Below are positions 62,042-64,000 of a stretch of 64,000 bases of DNA, piece after piece. This stretch comes from Pseudomonas alkylphenolica (GTDB lineage Bacteria > Pseudomonadota > Gammaproteobacteria > Pseudomonadales > Pseudomonadaceae), in contig NZ_QJRG01000050.1 of the NCBI RefSeq assembly GCF_004025535.1, forward strand, positions 53,589-117,588, in the 5' to 3' direction. The notes below the pieces were generated by a model that searched no databases, had not been told where the DNA came from, and was given only the letters and a program-made list of their open reading frames with translations. Positions within the stretch are counted from its first letter, which is position 1; each line of letters begins with the position of its first letter. A program made the translations under genes and the position numbers.

Positions 62042-63024
62042 GGCCAACCTCCTTGCACCACGCGCTGGTCAATGGCACCAAACAGTATCTCGCCGTCCAG
62101 GCCTCTGGCTTCCATGCGTACCCGGTCACCGAAGCGCATGAACGCGGTGCGCGGCGCACCCTCGGCAATGGTTTCGATGGCACGGCGCTCGGCAATGCAG
62201 GCTGATCCGACGCTGCGATCACTGTTGGACACGGTGCCGGAGCCGATCAGCGTGCCAGCGCTCAAGGGGCGGGTCAGCGCGGCGTGGGCTATCAGCTGGT
62301 GAAAGCCGAAGTGCATGGCGCCGCCATGCGGATGGCCGAACCACTGGCCATTCCACTGAACCTGCAACGGCAGGTGGACGCGGCCATCGCACCAGGCGTC
62401 GCCCAGCTCGTCCGGGGTCACGGCCACAGGGGCAAAGCTGCTTGACGGTTTGGCCTGGAGGAAACCGAAGCCGGTTTTCATCTCGCGTGGTGCCAGGGCA
62501 CGCAGGCTGACGTCGTTCAACTGCAGCAGCAGGCGCACATGGCGCAGTGCCTGTTCGGCCGGGCAGCCCATGGGGACCGTGTCCAGCAATACGGCAAACT
62601 CGCCTTCGAAATCGATGCCATGTGCTTCGCTGGGCAAAGGGATGTCTGCACGCGGGCCAAGGAAATCGTCGCCGGCGCCCTGGTAGATCAGCGGAATGCG
62701 TTCGACTCCCTCAATGGGGGCGAGGTTGAAGGCTTTCTGCATCAACTCGCCATGGCTGAGGAAGCAGGAGCCGTCCAGCCATTGCCACGCCCGTGGCAAT
62801 GGCGCCAGCAACTGCTCGACAGCCAGTGCAAAGCTGCCTGCGGCCTCATTGTCATTCAGGCGGCGATACAACTGCTCCAGCGCCGTGTGCACGTGCTCCC
62901 AGTTATCCAGCGCGGCCTGCAGGGTCGGGGCTATGGCGCTGGCATCTACCGCGCGCAACAGATCGCGGGACACCACGAGCAGGCAGCCGTCGCGCGTTCC
63001 GTCATTGAGCGTGGCCAGCTTCAT
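62032..63024 (-). CDS. Fumarylacetoacetate hydrolase family protein
   Basis: The 330-residue protein has an N-terminal FAH domain (MKLATLNDGTRDGCLLVVSRD) and a catalytic C-terminal domain with the metal ligands in DFEGEFAVLLDTVPMG (about residues 138-153) and LLLQLNDVSLRALAPREMKTGFGFLQAKPSSSFAP (about 165-199). The family cleaves C-C bonds of beta-diketones or decarboxylates or hydrates 2-oxo acids. It overlaps the cupin gene by 4 bp and the epimerase gene by 10 bp. Aromatic breakdown is the usual context, but the actual substrate is unknown. Confidence 0.88.
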   Translation of the reverse strand: MKLATLNDGTRDGCLLVVSRDLLRAVDASAIAPTLQAALDNWEHVHTALEQLYRRLNDNEAAGSFALAVEQLLAPLPRAWQWLDGSCFLSHGELMQKAFNLAPIEGVERIPLIYQGAGDDFLGPRADIPLPSEAHGIDFEGEFAVLLDTVPMGCPAEQALRHVRLLLQLNDVSLRALAPREMKTGFGFLQAKPSSSFAPVAVTPDELGDAWCDGRVHLPLQVQWNGQWFGHPHGGAMHFGFHQLIAHAALTRPLSAGTLIGSGTVSNSDRSVGSACIAERRAIETIAEGAPRTAFMRFGDRVRMEARGLDGEILFGAIDQRVVQGGWPCA

Positions 63025-63593
63025 GGCAGCAGCTCCTGCAGGTTGGCGGTGTAACGGCCGTCGAGCAGGATGAATACCATCCTCGCCATGTGTTCGGTGC
63101 GGTTGCTCCAGGCGTGGTTGGTACCGCGCTGCACCACGATGTCACCGCGTTTGAGGTGCACCTCTTCGTCGTCGAGCACCAGCCAGACTTCACCTTCGGT
63201 GACGACGCCGTAGTCCAGTGTTTCGGTGCGGTGCATGAGTTTGTGCCGGGACTGGGCGTTACCGGTACCGGCGTGGGACTGGCCAATTTCAGCGAACGCC
63301 GCTGCGGCATCCTCGGCGCTGACCTGGTTTTGCACGCTGTCCGGCGGGATATCCACCACGCGAATGACACTGCCCAGAGGCCCGGGACTGAGCTGCAATG
63401 GCTGGGCCGTAGGGTCATCGGCATTGTCCAGCGGAGCCGGCGAAGTGGTGCTGTTCCACACCTCGTAGAAAACCGTGCCAGGGACGGCCTTGAGCGGGAA
63501 ATTGTTCGGCGTGGCGCCGGCGCTTGCGATCACGGCCAGGCCCTCGGCGTTGTGGCCGGTCACGATGCGTTTGAAACCAGGAAGTTGTTGCAT
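63021..63593 (-). CDS. Cupin-domain protein
   Basis: The 190-residue protein has a single cupin near its C-terminus, with HRTETLDYGVVTEGEVWLVLDDEEVHLKRGDIVVQRGTNHAWSNRT (about residues 121-166), which provides a G(X)5HXH-like and a G(X)5PXG/H-like motif, though several metal ligands are replaced. The N-terminal 100 residues are of unclear fold. ATG 63593 follows AAAGGAG. Relatives occur beside SDR and FAH-family genes; a catalytic or sensory role cannot be assigned. Confidence 0.82.
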   Translation of the reverse strand: MQQLPGFKRIVTGHNAEGLAVIASAGATPNNFPLKAVPGTVFYEVWNSTTSPAPLDNADDPTAQPLQLSPGPLGSVIRVVDIPPDSVQNQVSAEDAAAAFAEIGQSHAGTGNAQSRHKLMHRTETLDYGVVTEGEVWLVLDDEEVHLKRGDIVVQRGTNHAWSNRTEHMARMVFILLDGRYTANLQELLP

Positions 63594-63603
63594 GACTTCT
63601 CCT

Positions 63604-64000
63604 TTAGTTGCCATCGCCGATGGTGGTGCCACCGTCGACGATGATGTTCTGACCGCTGATGAAGGCGCCGCCGGGTGCGGCCAGTAACAGCGCCAGGGCG
63701 GCGATTTCTTCAGGGCGCCCGACACGGCGCAAGGGTGTGAGCGCCAGGCGGCGCTGCATCACCTCGGGGTTATCCGTGAGGGGGCGGGCGAATTCGGTTC
63801 CGATCACGCCAGGGCTGATGGCATTGACGCGGATGTTGCTGGGCCCCCACTCGACGGCGAGGTTGCGCGCCAGTTGTGCCAGGCCCGCCTTGGATATCCC
63901 GTAGAGCCCAAGCGCTTTGTTGCCGCGCACGCCGGCAATGCTCGCCATGAGAATGACGCTGCCGCCGCCTTGTGCGGCCATGGCCGGGAGCAAGTGGCGG
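63604..64000 (-). CDS. Short-chain dehydrogenase, C-terminal part
   Basis: The gene runs off the right edge of the window, so only about 132 C-terminal residues are seen. They contain the catalytic region ILMASIAGVRGNKALGLYGISKAGLAQLARNLAVEWGPSNIRVNAISPG with the Tyr-x-x-x-Lys motif (YGISK), and the C-terminal FISGQNIIVDGGTTIGDGN typical of classical SDRs. The gene is the first visible member of the cupin-FAH-epimerase-cyclase operon, with 10 bp to the cupin gene; more genes may precede it. Confidence 0.9.
   Translation of the reverse strand, partial: RHLLPAMAAQGGGSVILMASIAGVRGNKALGLYGISKAGLAQLARNLAVEWGPSNIRVNAISPGVIGTEFARPLTDNPEVMQRRLALTPLRRVGRPEEIAALALLLAAPGGAFISGQNIIVDGGTTIGDGN

Overview
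The window looks like a chromosomal segment of a Pseudomonas of the P. putida/fluorescens type. The evidence is high GC with third-position GC bias, a urease operon with ureJ between ureE and ureF, the qhp amine dehydrogenase genes, OprD and DUF1302/DUF1329 envelope proteins, and a REP-like repeat with the core TCGCGGGTAAACCCGCTCC at 49851. No rRNA, tRNA, CRISPR array, insertion sequence or prophage gene was seen. Almost everything is catabolism, uptake and local regulation.

Layout. 1-4121: end of a meta-cleavage (mhp) pathway (acetaldehyde dehydrogenase, 4-hydroxy-2-oxovalerate aldolase), then an MhpT-like transporter and an OprD-type porin. 4312-9854: ureDABCEJFG. 9909-18081: quinohemoprotein amine dehydrogenase genes qhpADCB with a divergent aldehyde dehydrogenase and a downstream acyl-CoA synthetase, a route amine -> aldehyde -> acid -> acyl-CoA. 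18209-28400: a beta-oxidation cluster (CoA ligase, two acyl-CoA dehydrogenases, hydratase, 3-hydroxyacyl-CoA dehydrogenase, PcaF-like thiolase) around an IclR regulator, ending with an AraC regulator. 28560-35936: a six-gene operon with a beta-keto acid cleavage (BKACE) enzyme, SDR, CMD-domain protein, MFS transporter and a DUF1302/DUF1329 pair, closed by a good terminator. 36096-36590: a small DUF3077/DUF6124-like gene behind a strikingly structured leader. 36730-41643: LysR, YeiH-type exporter and a large HD-GYP-like sensor. 41864-44698: a small polyhydroxyalkanoate synthase locus (hydrolase, mini-PhaE, class III-like PhaC). 44715-49653: AraC, hyuA, hyuB. 49937-52139: Old Yellow Enzyme reductase and divergent LysR. 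52198-64000: mostly minus-strand genes for DUF1329, DUF1302, cytochrome c, sulfatase, a Tat-exported NicA2-like amine oxidase, cyclase, epimerase, FAH-family protein, cupin and SDR, with one AraC gene on the plus strand.

Regulation is unusually readable. Eleven genes carry the Hfq/Crc target AANAANAA just upstream of the start codon, so much of the window is probably under catabolite repression. The divergent qhpA/aldehyde dehydrogenase region has -24/-12 (sigma-54) elements and a shared TGAGAC inverted-repeat site. The IclR gene and its target operon share a 16-bp repeat. An AraC-type 21-bp direct repeat lies before the BKACE operon. Three copies of a helically phased motif (GCCA-N7-GYCA-N6-GCCR) sit 70-110 bp upstream of the cytochrome c, sulfatase and amine oxidase genes, all in one orientation, which ties them to the AraC gene among them.

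The best candidates for undescribed biology are the AraC-controlled amine oxidase/cytochrome c/sulfatase locus, the pseudoknot-containing leader at 36420-36590, and the miniature PHA synthase locus. Functions rest on recognised families and motifs read by eye; no searches were run.
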